From: Pseudomonadota bacterium
GTDB lineage: Bacteria; Pseudomonadota; Alphaproteobacteria; Rhizobiales; Xanthobacteraceae
Length of the DNA: 7,246 nt
Assembly: GCA_023405565.1 (NCBI GenBank)
Contig: JAEXXW010000358.1
Location: forward strand, 1 to 7,246
Direction: 5' to 3'
The translations under genes were made by a program, and so were the position numbers. Positions 1 to 5,721 of this stretch are shown in pieces (the stretch's first letter is position 1; each line of letters begins with the position of its first letter). Below the pieces are notes generated by a model. The model was not told where the DNA came from and made no database searches. It worked only from the letters and a program-made list of their open reading frames with translations.

Positions 1-79
1 ACAAAATTGTTGCGGCCCCAAATGCCAAGCCCGCCAGTCCGCGCCGCAGCTGTTTTGTTTGGTCATAGAAATTAAACAT
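1..79 (-). CDS. Possible 5' end of a leftward gene, hydrophobic N-terminus (partial)
   Basis: Read leftward from an ATG at 79-77, the frame stays open to the window edge, about 26 codons. It encodes MFNFYDQTKQ, then a basic LRR, then a small-residue hydrophobic run (GLAGLAFGAATIL). A short polar/basic start followed by such a run resembles a signal peptide or a first membrane helix. The product cannot be named from so little. No strong Shine-Dalgarno is seen; GGA lies directly against the ATG, which is too close. Another ATG at 66 in a different frame gives a less plausible peptide. If real, the gene diverges from the aldolase gene and shares the 80-200 gap with it. An open frame this short can occur by chance, so confidence is low. 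Confidence 0.35.
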   Translation of the reverse strand, partial: MFNFYDQTKQLRRGLAGLAFGAATIL

Positions 80-200
80 TCCAGTCGTTTAATCGATTCG
101 CAGCGCATTATTTTGCGATGCAAAATCGATCGTTGCGCGCTATCCCAAGTGTGCTTGGCTCGGGCAGTCCAGCCAAACTGATTGGAAGAGATCGTCACGT
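80..200. promoter_or_regulatory. AT-richer upstream region of the aldolase gene
   Basis: This 121-bp stretch is visibly more AT-rich than the flanking coding DNA and lies between a possible leftward gene and the aldolase start. It holds a perfect inverted repeat at 110-126, an AATCGATT palindrome at 91-98, and two overlapping, mutually exclusive small hairpins: CCAAG/CTTGG at 145-158 and TTGGCT/AGCCAA at 155-176. GGAAGAG at 184-190 is a good ribosome binding site 10 nt before the ATG at 201. I could not assign -35/-10 boxes with confidence. It is probably the promoter and 5' leader of the aldolase gene. Confidence 0.5.
110..126. promoter_or_regulatory. Perfect inverted repeat, candidate operator
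   Basis: ATTTTGC at 110-116 and GCAAAAT at 120-126 are exact reverse complements around the 3-nt spacer GAT. The half-sites contain the T-N11-A spacing typical of LysR-type regulator sites (T111 to A123). It lies 74 bp before the aldolase start, a sensible place for an operator. The regulator is unknown. CbbR-like control of a carbon-metabolism gene is one possibility, but that is inference only. The site could equally be a chance palindrome in AT-rich DNA. Confidence 0.35.
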
Positions 201-1223
201 ATGACCGAAAGCCTGCAGGATATAGCCCGTCGTCTCGTCACGCCCGGCAAGGGCCTCCTGGCAGCCGACGAGAGCTCGAGCACGATCAAGAAGCGGTTCG
301 ACTCGATCGGGCTCGACTCGACTTTCGAAACCCGTCGTGACTATCGCGAGATGCTGTTCGGCGCCGACGAGGCGATGCGGAACTATATCTCCGGTGTCAT
401 TCTCTATGACGAGACGATCCGCCAGAACGCTGCCGACGGCACGCCGCTGGTCAAGCTGATCGAGGCCGCGGGCTCGGTCCCCGGCATCAAGGTCGATCTC
501 GGCGCCAAGCCGCTCGCCGCCTTCCCGGGCGAGTTCATCACCGAGGGCCTCGACGGCCTGCGCGAGCGTCTCGCCGAATATCACGCGCTCGGCGCCCGCT
601 TCGCCAAGTGGCGCGCGGTCATCCCGATCGCCGAAAGCCTGCCGACCGAGGCCGCGACCATCACCAACGCCCATGCGCTGGCGCGCTATGCGGCTTTGTG
701 CCAGCAGGCACAGATCGTGCCGATCGTCGAGCCGGAAGTGCTGATGGATGGCGCCCATGACATCGACCGCTGCTACGAAGTCACCCAATGGGTGCTGAAG
801 GAGACCTTCCAGCAGCTTTACTTCCAGCGCGTCGAACTCGAAGGCATCGTGCTGAAGCCGAACATGGCCGTGCCGGGCAAGAAGAGCGCGAAGAAGGCTT
901 CGGTTGAGGAAGTCGCCGAGAAGACCGTGCGCATGCTCAAGGATTGCGTGCCGGGCGCCGTGCCGGGCATCGCCTTCCTGTCGGGCGGCCAGTCTGACGA
1001 GGAAGCGACCGCCCATCTCGACGCCATGAACAAGATCGGCAATCTGCCGTGGAAGCTGACCTTCTCCTATGGCCGCGCCCTGCAGGCCGCGCCGCAGAAA
1101 GCCTGGAGTGGCAAGTCCGAGAATGTTGCCGCCGCGCAGCGTGCCTTCACCCACCGGGCGATGATGAACGGCCTCGCCTCGCTCGGCGAATGGAAGCAGG
1201 ACCTGGAGAAGAAGGCGGCGTAA
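201..1223 (+). CDS. fba: Fructose-bisphosphate aldolase, class I (Schiff-base type)
   Basis: This cytoplasmic enzyme reversibly cleaves fructose 1,6-bisphosphate to dihydroxyacetone phosphate and glyceraldehyde 3-phosphate in glycolysis, gluconeogenesis and, in autotrophs, the Calvin cycle. The 340-aa product is full length and of the animal/plant-like class I type, not the DhnA-like E. coli FbaB type. Visible motifs are GKGLLAADES (16-25, with D23 matching rabbit Asp33), GIKVD (K97, matching Lys107), KWRAV (K136, matching Lys146), EPE (E177 and E179), LEGIVLKPNM with the Schiff-base lysine K219 (matching Lys229), FLSGGQS (S261) and SYGRALQ (R292). The constant offset of 10 from rabbit numbering across most sites supports an intact fold. 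The C-terminal tyrosine of vertebrate enzymes is absent, as is usual in bacterial members. The start at 201 has GGAAGAG 10 nt upstream. The next gene begins 59 bp downstream in the same direction. Confidence 0.96.
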   Translation: MTESLQDIARRLVTPGKGLLAADESSSTIKKRFDSIGLDSTFETRRDYREMLFGADEAMRNYISGVILYDETIRQNAADGTPLVKLIEAAGSVPGIKVDLGAKPLAAFPGEFITEGLDGLRERLAEYHALGARFAKWRAVIPIAESLPTEAATITNAHALARYAALCQQAQIVPIVEPEVLMDGAHDIDRCYEVTQWVLKETFQQLYFQRVELEGIVLKPNMAVPGKKSAKKASVEEVAEKTVRMLKDCVPGAVPGIAFLSGGQSDEEATAHLDAMNKIGNLPWKLTFSYGRALQAAPQKAWSGKSENVAAAQRAFTHRAMMNGLASLGEWKQDLEKKAA

Positions 1224-1227
1224 AGCG

Positions 1228-1241
1228 CGGCTAAACAGCCG
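1228..1241 (+). other. Small hairpin after the aldolase stop
   Basis: CGGCT at 1228-1232 and AGCCG at 1237-1241 form a perfect 5-bp stem with a 4-nt AAAC loop, 4 nt after the stop codon. No T-run follows, so it is not a convincing intrinsic terminator. It may only slow 3' exonucleases or be chance. Transcription probably continues into the ThiE-like gene. Confidence 0.2.
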
Positions 1242-1273
1242 GGTCAAATTACCGCCTGAATCATGGCCGCATC

Positions 1274-1280
1274 GGAAGAG
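1274..1280 (+). promoter_or_regulatory. Ribosome binding site deciding the ThiE-like start
   Basis: GGAAGAG lies just before two in-frame ATGs. Its GGAA core is 5 nt from the ATG at 1283 but 23 nt from the ATG at 1301. The spacing therefore favours 1283, although the first six residues (MVPPKN) look unlike a conserved family start. Confidence 0.5.
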
Positions 1281-1282
1281 AC

Positions 1283-1942
1283 ATGGTGCCGCCGAAAAAC
1301 ATGACCGACGAACGCCCGCAGCCGCGTCTCTATCTCGTGACGCCGGCCGCGGCCGATATCGCGCAGCTGAAACTTGATCTGCTCGCCGCCCTCGACAGCG
1401 CCGACATTGCAGCCGTACTGCTGCGCCTGCCGGACGAGGACGATCGCTCGCTGATCAACCGCATCAAGGCGCTGGCGCCGACCGTGCAGCGCGCGGAGGC
1501 AGCCCTTATCCTCGATGGGCATCCGGCCATCGTCGCGCGGGGCGGCGCCGACGGGGCACATCTGCGCAGCATCACCGAATTCGAGGAAGCGGTGGATGCC
1601 CTGCAGCCCGACCGCATTGCCGGCGCGGGCGGTCTCAGCACGCGTCACGATGCCATGATCGCCGCCGAACGCGGCGCCGATTACGTCATGTTCGGCGAAC
1701 CCAATGCCGCCGAGGAGCGCCCGTCCCTGCAGGCCATCGCCGAGCGCGTATCGTGGTGGGCGGAAGTGTTCGAGGCGCCCTGCGTCGCCTATGCGGCCTC
1801 GCTGGATGACATCGGCCCGCTCGCCCAGGCCGGTGCCGACTTCATCGCGCTCGGAGATTTCATCTTCGCCGACCCCCGCGGCGTCGCAGCCGCCGTTGCA
1901 GAGGCCGCCCGTCATCTCACCGCACAAGAGACGGCGTCATGA
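1283..1942 (+). CDS. ThiE-like (thiamine-phosphate synthase superfamily) TIM-barrel protein, degenerate
   Basis: The 219-aa product has the order of ThiE landmarks: LYLVTP (16-21), LLRLP where ThiE has its Q-x-R-x-K strand (R48 kept), ALILDG (74-79), GADGAHL (88-94), GLSTRH (117-122), GADYVMFGEP (131-140) and QAGADFIALGDFIF (182-195). True ThiE joins HMP-pyrophosphate and thiazole phosphate. Several residues expected for that are missing: the lysine after the first arginine, Asn of the N-D pair (Leu77 here, Asp78 kept), the metal Asp after HLGQ, the T-x-T-K loop after GxGP, and the AIGGI phosphate loop (AYAAS, 169-173). It is therefore probably a ThiE-fold paralogue with altered or no synthase activity, though automatic annotation would call it thiamine phosphate synthase. 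No other thiamine gene is nearby. Its stop overlaps the next start as ATGA, implying coupled translation. An alternative start is the ATG at 1301. Confidence 0.8.
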   Translation: MVPPKNMTDERPQPRLYLVTPAAADIAQLKLDLLAALDSADIAAVLLRLPDEDDRSLINRIKALAPTVQRAEAALILDGHPAIVARGGADGAHLRSITEFEEAVDALQPDRIAGAGGLSTRHDAMIAAERGADYVMFGEPNAAEERPSLQAIAERVSWWAEVFEAPCVAYAASLDDIGPLAQAGADFIALGDFIFADPRGVAAAVAEAARHLTAQETAS

Positions 1943-2919
1943 GACGGGCCTTTCGTCTTCCGCTTGTCGCGCTGGTGTTGTTCGTCACACCTCTTGCCGG
2001 ACAGGCTGCGCCGAAGAAATCGCCGGCGCCGGCCCAGGCTCCCGAAACCAGTACCGCCCCGGTCGATCCGAATGCCGATCTCGCCTTCGGCGCCTTCCAG
2101 CGCGGCCGGTACCTGACCGCCTTTGCCGAAGCGACCAAGCGGGTCGAAGCCAATGCCGATCCGAAGGCCATGACCCTGCTGGGCGTCCTCTATTCCGGCG
2201 GGCTTGGCGTGGCCCAGGACGATGCCAAGGCGGTCGAATGGTACAGGCTCGCGGCCGATCGCGGCGACCGCGAAGCCATGCTGTCGCTGGCGATGATGAA
2301 GCTGGCCGGACGCGGTGGCCCGCGCGACCGCGACGCCGCCGCCAAGCTGTTTGCCAGCGCCGCCAAGCTCGGCCAGCCAGCCGCCGCCTATAATCTTGGC
2401 CTCCTTTATCTCGAAGGCATGCAGTTTCCGCGCGATGAGGCCCGCGCCGCCGAGATGTTCCGCATCGCCGCCAATGCCGGCAATCGCGAAGCGCAATACG
2501 CGCTCGCGGCCATGTACAAGGAAGGGCGCGGCGTCCAGAAGGACGAGAAGGAAGCCACCCGCCTGCTCGGAGCGGCCGCCTTGGCCGACCATCTTGATGC
2601 GCAGGTGGAATATGCCATTGCGCTCTATAACGGCACCGGCATCGCCAAAAACGAGGCGGCCGCGGCGCAGATCCTGCGCAGGGCGGCACTGCGCGGCTCG
2701 CCCATCGCCCAGAACCGGCTGGCCCGTGTACTCGCGACCGGACGCGGCCTGCCGGCCGACCCCACAGAAGCCGTGAAATGGCACATCATCTCGAAGGCCG
2801 CCGGAGCCGGCGATCCATGGCTCGACGAATATGTGGGCAAGCAGAGCCAGGAGGTCCGGGCCGCGGCCGAAAAAGCAGCCCAGCCGTGGCTGTTCATCAT
2901 CGCCAATTCCCGCACTTGA
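1939..2919 (+). CDS. Exported Sel1-like (TPR-like) repeat protein
   Basis: The 326-aa product starts with a signal peptide: RR near the start, a hydrophobic core at 7-19, and likely cleavage after A23 in AGQA. A Pro/Ala-rich linker (24-45) follows, then about six 36-residue Sel1 repeats from roughly 74 to 290. Their typical signatures are YSGGLGVAQDDAKAVEWYRLAA, YLEG...ARAAEMFRIAA and YKEGRGVQKDEKEATRLL. A helical C-terminal tail (291-326) ends it. Sel1 solenoids act as protein-binding scaffolds; the partner here is unknown. There is no lipobox cysteine, so a soluble periplasmic protein is most likely. The start overlaps the ThiE-like stop by 4 bp (ATGA), with AAGAG at 1926-1930 as ribosome binding site inside the upstream gene. 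A 68-bp gap precedes efp. Family and export are well supported; the function is not known. Confidence 0.9.
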   Translation: MRRAFRLPLVALVLFVTPLAGQAAPKKSPAPAQAPETSTAPVDPNADLAFGAFQRGRYLTAFAEATKRVEANADPKAMTLLGVLYSGGLGVAQDDAKAVEWYRLAADRGDREAMLSLAMMKLAGRGGPRDRDAAAKLFASAAKLGQPAAAYNLGLLYLEGMQFPRDEARAAEMFRIAANAGNREAQYALAAMYKEGRGVQKDEKEATRLLGAAALADHLDAQVEYAIALYNGTGIAKNEAAAAQILRRAALRGSPIAQNRLARVLATGRGLPADPTEAVKWHIISKAAGAGDPWLDEYVGKQSQEVRAAAEKAAQPWLFIIANSRT

Positions 2920-2987
2920 CGGCGGCGGAGCCTCCGGGGCACACCAGCGCCCGAACCTGACCTCCTCTAAAAACCGTGGAACGCCTT

Positions 2988-3554
2988 ATGGCCAAGATCA
3001 ATGGCAACGAAATTCGTCCTGGCTACGTGATCGAGTACCAGGACACGCTCTGGGTCGCGGTGAAGACCATGGCTGTGAAGCCCGGCAAGGGCCCGGCCTA
3101 TAACCAGGTCGAACTGAAGAACCTGATCGACGGCCGCAAGCTCAATAACCGTTTCGGCTCCGATGAGCGCGTCGAGCGCGCCCGGCTTGAGCAGAAGGAC
3201 TTCCAGTTCCTGTACAAGCAGGGCGACAGCCTCGTCTTCATGGACACCGATTCCTACGAGCAGATCGAATTGCCCGAGGATTTCGTCGGCGAACGCGCCG
3301 CCTTCCTGCAGGACGGCATGACCGTGACGCTGGAAATGCACGACGAGCGCCCGATCGGCATCAAGCTGCCTGATTATGTGACGCTGGAAATCGTCGAAGC
3401 GGATCCGGTCGTGAAGGGACAGACCGCCTCCTCGTCCTACAAGCCGGCCAAGCTCGACAACGGTCTGCGCGTTATGGTGCCGCCCTTCATCACCGCCGGC
3501 GAAAAGATCATCGTCGACACCAACGAAGTGACCTACGTCCGCCGCGCGGAGTAG
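2988..3554 (+). CDS. efp: Translation elongation factor P
   Basis: EF-P binds ribosomes stalled between the P and E sites and promotes peptide bond formation at consecutive prolines. From the ATG at 2988 the product is 188 aa, the usual length, with three parts: an N-terminal KOW-like domain (1 to about 64) and two OB domains (about 65-127 and 128-188). The acceptor loop reads KPGKGPAY with the key lysine exactly at position 34, the residue that E. coli EpmA/EpmB modify with beta-lysine. This predicts lysylation rather than rhamnosylation of an Arg. The C-terminal signature region ([16 protein letters not shown], about 150-165) is intact. A GTG at 2976 would add MERL but lacks family support; GTGGA at 2976-2980 instead serves as a modest ribosome binding site for 2988. 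The gene is followed by a strong hairpin at 3563-3582. Confidence 0.97.
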   Translation: MAKINGNEIRPGYVIEYQDTLWVAVKTMAVKPGKGPAYNQVELKNLIDGRKLNNRFGSDERVERARLEQKDFQFLYKQGDSLVFMDTDSYEQIELPEDFVGERAAFLQDGMTVTLEMHDERPIGIKLPDYVTLEIVEADPVVKGQTASSSYKPAKLDNGLRVMVPPFITAGEKIIVDTNEVTYVRRAE

Positions 3555-3562
3555 TTCTTCAT

Positions 3563-3582
3563 CCCTCCCCTTCAGGGGAGGG
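3563..3582 (+). terminator. Strong hairpin after efp, possible terminator or 3' stabiliser
   Basis: A perfect 8-bp GC-rich stem (CCCTCCCC with GGGGAGGG) with a TTCA loop starts 9 nt after the efp stop. The following bases (TCGTCTGCC) are not a T-run, so classical intrinsic termination is uncertain. It is also the left arm of the palindromic element. Protection of the efp mRNA 3' end or partial termination is plausible. Confidence 0.4.
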
Positions 3583-3654
3583 TCGTCTGCCAACGATAGT
3601 GAAGGCAGGCGGGGTGAGGTTATATTAGACCATTCGTCGGAGCAGCCCCCACCC

Positions 3655-3675
3655 GGTTCTCGCTTCGCGAGAACC
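3655..3675. repeat. Perfect 9-bp inverted repeat inside the intergenic element
   Basis: GGTTCTCGC at 3655-3663 and GCGAGAACC at 3667-3675 pair exactly around a TTC loop. It is the strongest single stem of the element and would form in either strand's transcript. It could cause pausing or RNase processing ahead of the phosphatase gene. Confidence 0.6.
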
Positions 3676-3681
3676 CACCCA

Positions 3682-3697
3682 CCCCCGAAGGGGGAGG
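3682..3697 (+). promoter_or_regulatory. Right-end hairpin and G-rich SD-like sequence before suhB
   Basis: CCCCC-GAA-GGGGG (3682-3694) ends 17 nt before the suhB ATG and runs into AGG, so GGGGGAGG forms a purine-rich SD-like run. Its GGAGG (3693-3697) is 14 nt from the ATG, longer than ideal. The weaker GAAGAG at 3701-3706 has 5-nt spacing. If the upstream run contributes to ribosome binding, the hairpin would partly hide it. Confidence 0.35.
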
Positions 3698-3711
3698 ACA
3701 GAAGAGATAAC

Positions 3712-4512
3712 ATGCTCCATTCCGCCCTCCTCAACGTGATGATGAAAGCTGCGCGCAAGGCCGCGCGCGGGCTCATTCGCGACTTTGGCGAGGTCGAGAA
3801 GTTGCAGGTTTCGGTCAAGGGACCGGCCAATTTCGTGACCGCGGCCGACCGCAAGGCCGAGCAGGTGCTGCGCGAGGAATTGATGACCGCGCGGCCGGGC
3901 TATTCCTTCGTCGGCGAGGAAGGCGGCCGGGTCGAAGGCCCGGACAAGACCCACACATGGTACGTGGACCCGCTCGACGGCACGACCAACTTCCTGCACG
4001 GCATTCCGCAATTTGCGATCTCGATCGGCCTTGAGCGCGAAGGCACGATGATCGCCGGCCTCGTCTACAATCCGATCACCGACGAGATGTTCATCGGCGA
4101 AAAGGGCAAGGGCGCTTTCGTCAACGACCAGCGTATCCGCGTCGCCGGACGCCGTTCCATGGAAGATGCCGTCGTCGCCTGCGGCCTGCCGCATCGCGGA
4201 CGCGGCGGCCTTGCCGAATTCCGCACCGAGTTTGCCGCCGTGCAGGAGCGGGTTGCAGGACTGCGCCGCTTCGGCGCAGCGTCGCTCGATCTAGCTTACA
4301 TCGCAGCCGGACGTTTCGATCTCTACTGGGAGCGCAACCTGCAATCCTGGGACATGGCGGCCGGTATCCTGCTCGTGCGCGAGGCTGGCGGCTATGTCAG
4401 CGATTGCTACGGTGGTGACGCCATGCTGACCCAGGGCAGCATCGTTGCGGGTGACGAAACACTGCAGAAAGACCTGCTGAAGATCCTGAAGAACGCAGGC
4501 GCAGCCGGCTGA
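3712..4512 (+). CDS. suhB: Inositol monophosphatase family protein (SuhB-like)
   Basis: This is a cytoplasmic Mg2+-dependent, Li+-sensitive sugar/inositol phosphate phosphatase. The 266-aa product has the family metal ligands: GEE (E69/E70) and the DPLDGTTNF signature with D86, D89 and T91. It also has a GAASLDLAYIAAGRFD block (188-203) and the second signature WDMAAGILLVREAGG (213-227) with D214. Length and motif spacing match active bacterial SuhB/IMPase proteins, so it should be catalytic. The family includes inositol-1-phosphatase, SuhB (also a transcription antitermination partner in E. coli), HisN-type histidinol phosphatase and PAP phosphatases. Sequence inspection favours the SuhB/IMPase branch but does not settle the substrate. 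It follows efp in the same direction across the palindromic element and probably needs its own promoter or read-through. A 219-bp gap follows it. Confidence 0.9.
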   Translation: MLHSALLNVMMKAARKAARGLIRDFGEVEKLQVSVKGPANFVTAADRKAEQVLREELMTARPGYSFVGEEGGRVEGPDKTHTWYVDPLDGTTNFLHGIPQFAISIGLEREGTMIAGLVYNPITDEMFIGEKGKGAFVNDQRIRVAGRRSMEDAVVACGLPHRGRGGLAEFRTEFAAVQERVAGLRRFGAASLDLAYIAAGRFDLYWERNLQSWDMAAGILLVREAGGYVSDCYGGDAMLTQGSIVAGDETLQKDLLKILKNAGAAG

Positions 4513-4731
4513 GAAGCCGCCGCCGCAATATCCCTGTCATCACGGAACTATAGGGCCGTAACCGCCGTTTTGCGCCACTGGCCAAACGCCGGCGTAAAAT
4601 CCTGCTCGCTCAAAAGTCGGGCAGCATCTTCAACCGTTTCCAACAGGCTGAGGAACCCCGCGGGTTCTATTTCGCCGCGTATGTGCCATATTGATGGTAC
4701 GCTTTGTCATTGAAAGGCTGGCCTTCAGACA
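4513..4731. other. Intergenic gap before the stator-like pair
   Basis: This 219-bp stretch holds no believable coding region: frames are short, and the one leftward ORF crossing it is mostly antisense to the next gene, with an atypical His/Gln/Arg-rich product. It contains a hairpin at 4653-4667 and probably the promoter of the MotA-like gene. I could not place -35/-10 boxes convincingly; TTGATG at 4691-4696 has no good partner 16-18 bp downstream. The purine run GAAAGG (4712-4717) is 14 nt from the ATG at 4732, a weak ribosome binding site. Confidence 0.5.
4653..4667. other. Hairpin GAACCC/GGGTTC, weak terminator or operator candidate
   Basis: A perfect 6-bp stem, GAACCC at 4653-4658 and GGGTTC at 4662-4667, surrounds a CGC loop and is followed by TATTTC. 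The short T-poor tail and the distance from the suhB stop (140 nt) make an intrinsic terminator only possible. Lying 65 bp before the next start, it could also be a regulator site. Confidence 0.25.
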
Positions 4732-5715
4732 ATGGCTCGGAAGAAGTTCGACCCTCACAAGCTTTCGTCTCCGCGCATCTTTCTTGTGCGGATGCTGGTG
4801 TTCCTGGTGCTGGGGGGTCTGATCGCCCTCATTCTGCATCGCCAGATCGTCGCCGCCTTCATGTCCAATCCGGGATTGAACGGCCTGATCTTCGGCGTTC
4901 TGGTGATCGGTATCCTCCTGGCCTTCCGGCAGGTGATCCGTCTGTTTCCCGAGGTGGCCTGGGTCAACAATTTCCGCCTCGCCGATCCCGGCATCGCCGT
5001 GGACCGTCCGCCCGTGCTGCTGGCGCCGATGGCCGCGATTCTCGGCGACCGGCTCGGCCGCATGGCGATCTCGACGCCGATGATGCGCGGCCTGCTCGAT
5101 TCGATTGCCACCCGTCTGGATGAGGCGCGCGATCTGTCGCGCTACATGACCGGCCTGCTCATCTTCCTCGGCCTGCTCGGGACCTTCTGGGGCCTGATCG
5201 AGACCGTGGGTTCGGTCGGCAAGGTTGTGGAGACGTTGAAGCCCGGCGGCGACGCCGGTTCGGTGTTCGAAACGCTGCGCGAGGGCCTGGCCGCACCGCT
5301 CGGCGGCATGGGTATCGCCTTCTCGTCCTCGTTGTTCGGCCTCGCGGGTTCGCTGGTGCTCGGCTTCCTCGACCTGCAGATGAGCCAGGCGCAGAACCGC
5401 TTCTACACCGATCTCGAAGACTGGCTCTCAACCACCGTGTATGACATCGGCAGCGATCCTGCTGCCGTGACCACATCGGCGCCACTCTCCAACGATATGC
5501 GGGCCGCAATCGAACGTCTGCGCGAGACCGTGGCCGAAACCGGCGGCAGCAAGGCGGCCACCGCAGCGATGGCCAACCTCGCCGAAGCGATCCAGGGCCT
5601 CGTGCATCACATGCGCACCGAACAACAGATGATCCGCGACTGGGCCGATTCACAGGCCGAACAGAACCAGGAAATCCGCAAGATTCTCGAAATCCTGGCG
5701 CGGGAGAAAACCTGA
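4732..5715 (+). CDS. MotA/TolQ/ExbB-family inner-membrane channel protein
   Basis: The 327-aa product has a basic N-terminus (MARKKFDPHK), two early TM helices (about 17-36 and 50-68), a cytoplasmic segment (69-138), and two further TM helices (about 140-160 and 190-214). A mostly helical cytoplasmic tail (215-327) follows. TM3 carries LLIFLGLLGTFWGLIETV, the typical family motif, and TM4 carries APLGGMGIAFSSSLFGLAGS. Family members form pentamers around two B subunits and turn ion flow into motion or force. The B partner starts 6 bp downstream, so the two form an operon. Flagellar MotA, TolQ and ExbB are all less likely than an uncharacterised stator-like subfamily, because no fli/flg, tolR/tolA/tolB or exbD/tonB genes are adjacent. 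The ATG at 4732 is the first start after an in-frame TGA at 4711. Family is confident; role is unknown. Confidence 0.88.
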   Translation: MARKKFDPHKLSSPRIFLVRMLVFLVLGGLIALILHRQIVAAFMSNPGLNGLIFGVLVIGILLAFRQVIRLFPEVAWVNNFRLADPGIAVDRPPVLLAPMAAILGDRLGRMAISTPMMRGLLDSIATRLDEARDLSRYMTGLLIFLGLLGTFWGLIETVGSVGKVVETLKPGGDAGSVFETLREGLAAPLGGMGIAFSSSLFGLAGSLVLGFLDLQMSQAQNRFYTDLEDWLSTTVYDIGSDPAAVTTSAPLSNDMRAAIERLRETVAETGGSKAATAAMANLAEAIQGLVHHMRTEQQMIRDWADSQAEQNQEIRKILEILAREKT

Positions 5716-5721
5716 AGACCC

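Larger units (their letters stand above)
3561..3698. repeat. GC-rich composite palindromic intergenic element (RIME/BIME-like)
   Basis: Almost the whole efp-suhB gap is one composite of inverted repeats. It contains CCCTCCCC-TTCA-GGGGAGGG (3563-3582), a GGGGTGAGG block (3611-3619), a CCCCCACCC block (3646-3654), a 9-bp perfect stem (3655-3675) and CCCCC-GAA-GGGGG (3682-3694) followed by AGG. The two ends are imperfect inverted copies: 3564-3578 matches the reverse complement of 3682-3697 with one gap and one mismatch. This is the architecture of short, probably non-autonomous palindromic elements scattered between genes in many Hyphomicrobiales genomes. Membership in a named family cannot be shown from one copy. 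No ORF or transposase is inside. Confidence 0.75.

Noticed and set aside
195..1247. 350-codon leftward ORF opposite the aldolase gene
   Set aside because: Antisense shadow from GC-rich codon bias: the aldolase frame has all catalytic motifs and a ribosome binding site, while the leftward product is Arg/Leu/Gly/His-rich with no recognisable domain.
1912..2784. 290-codon leftward ORF opposite the Sel1-repeat gene
   Set aside because: Antisense shadow of a clear repeat protein with signal peptide; its own product is low-complexity Gly/Arg-rich.
2976..2987. GTG start for efp adding four residues
   Set aside because: EF-P proteins begin near [13 protein letters not shown] sequence, the 2988 start gives the standard 188 aa with Lys at 34, and the GTG bases serve better as ribosome binding site.
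3561..3698. CRISPR array or rho-independent terminator pair as the whole explanation of the hairpins
   Set aside because: The units are inverted, not direct, repeats with no regular spacers, and no T-runs follow the stems.
2967..3854. 295-codon leftward ORF crossing efp and the palindromic element
   Set aside because: Runs through efp, the whole hairpin element and the start of suhB; composition is shadow-like and no domain is seen.
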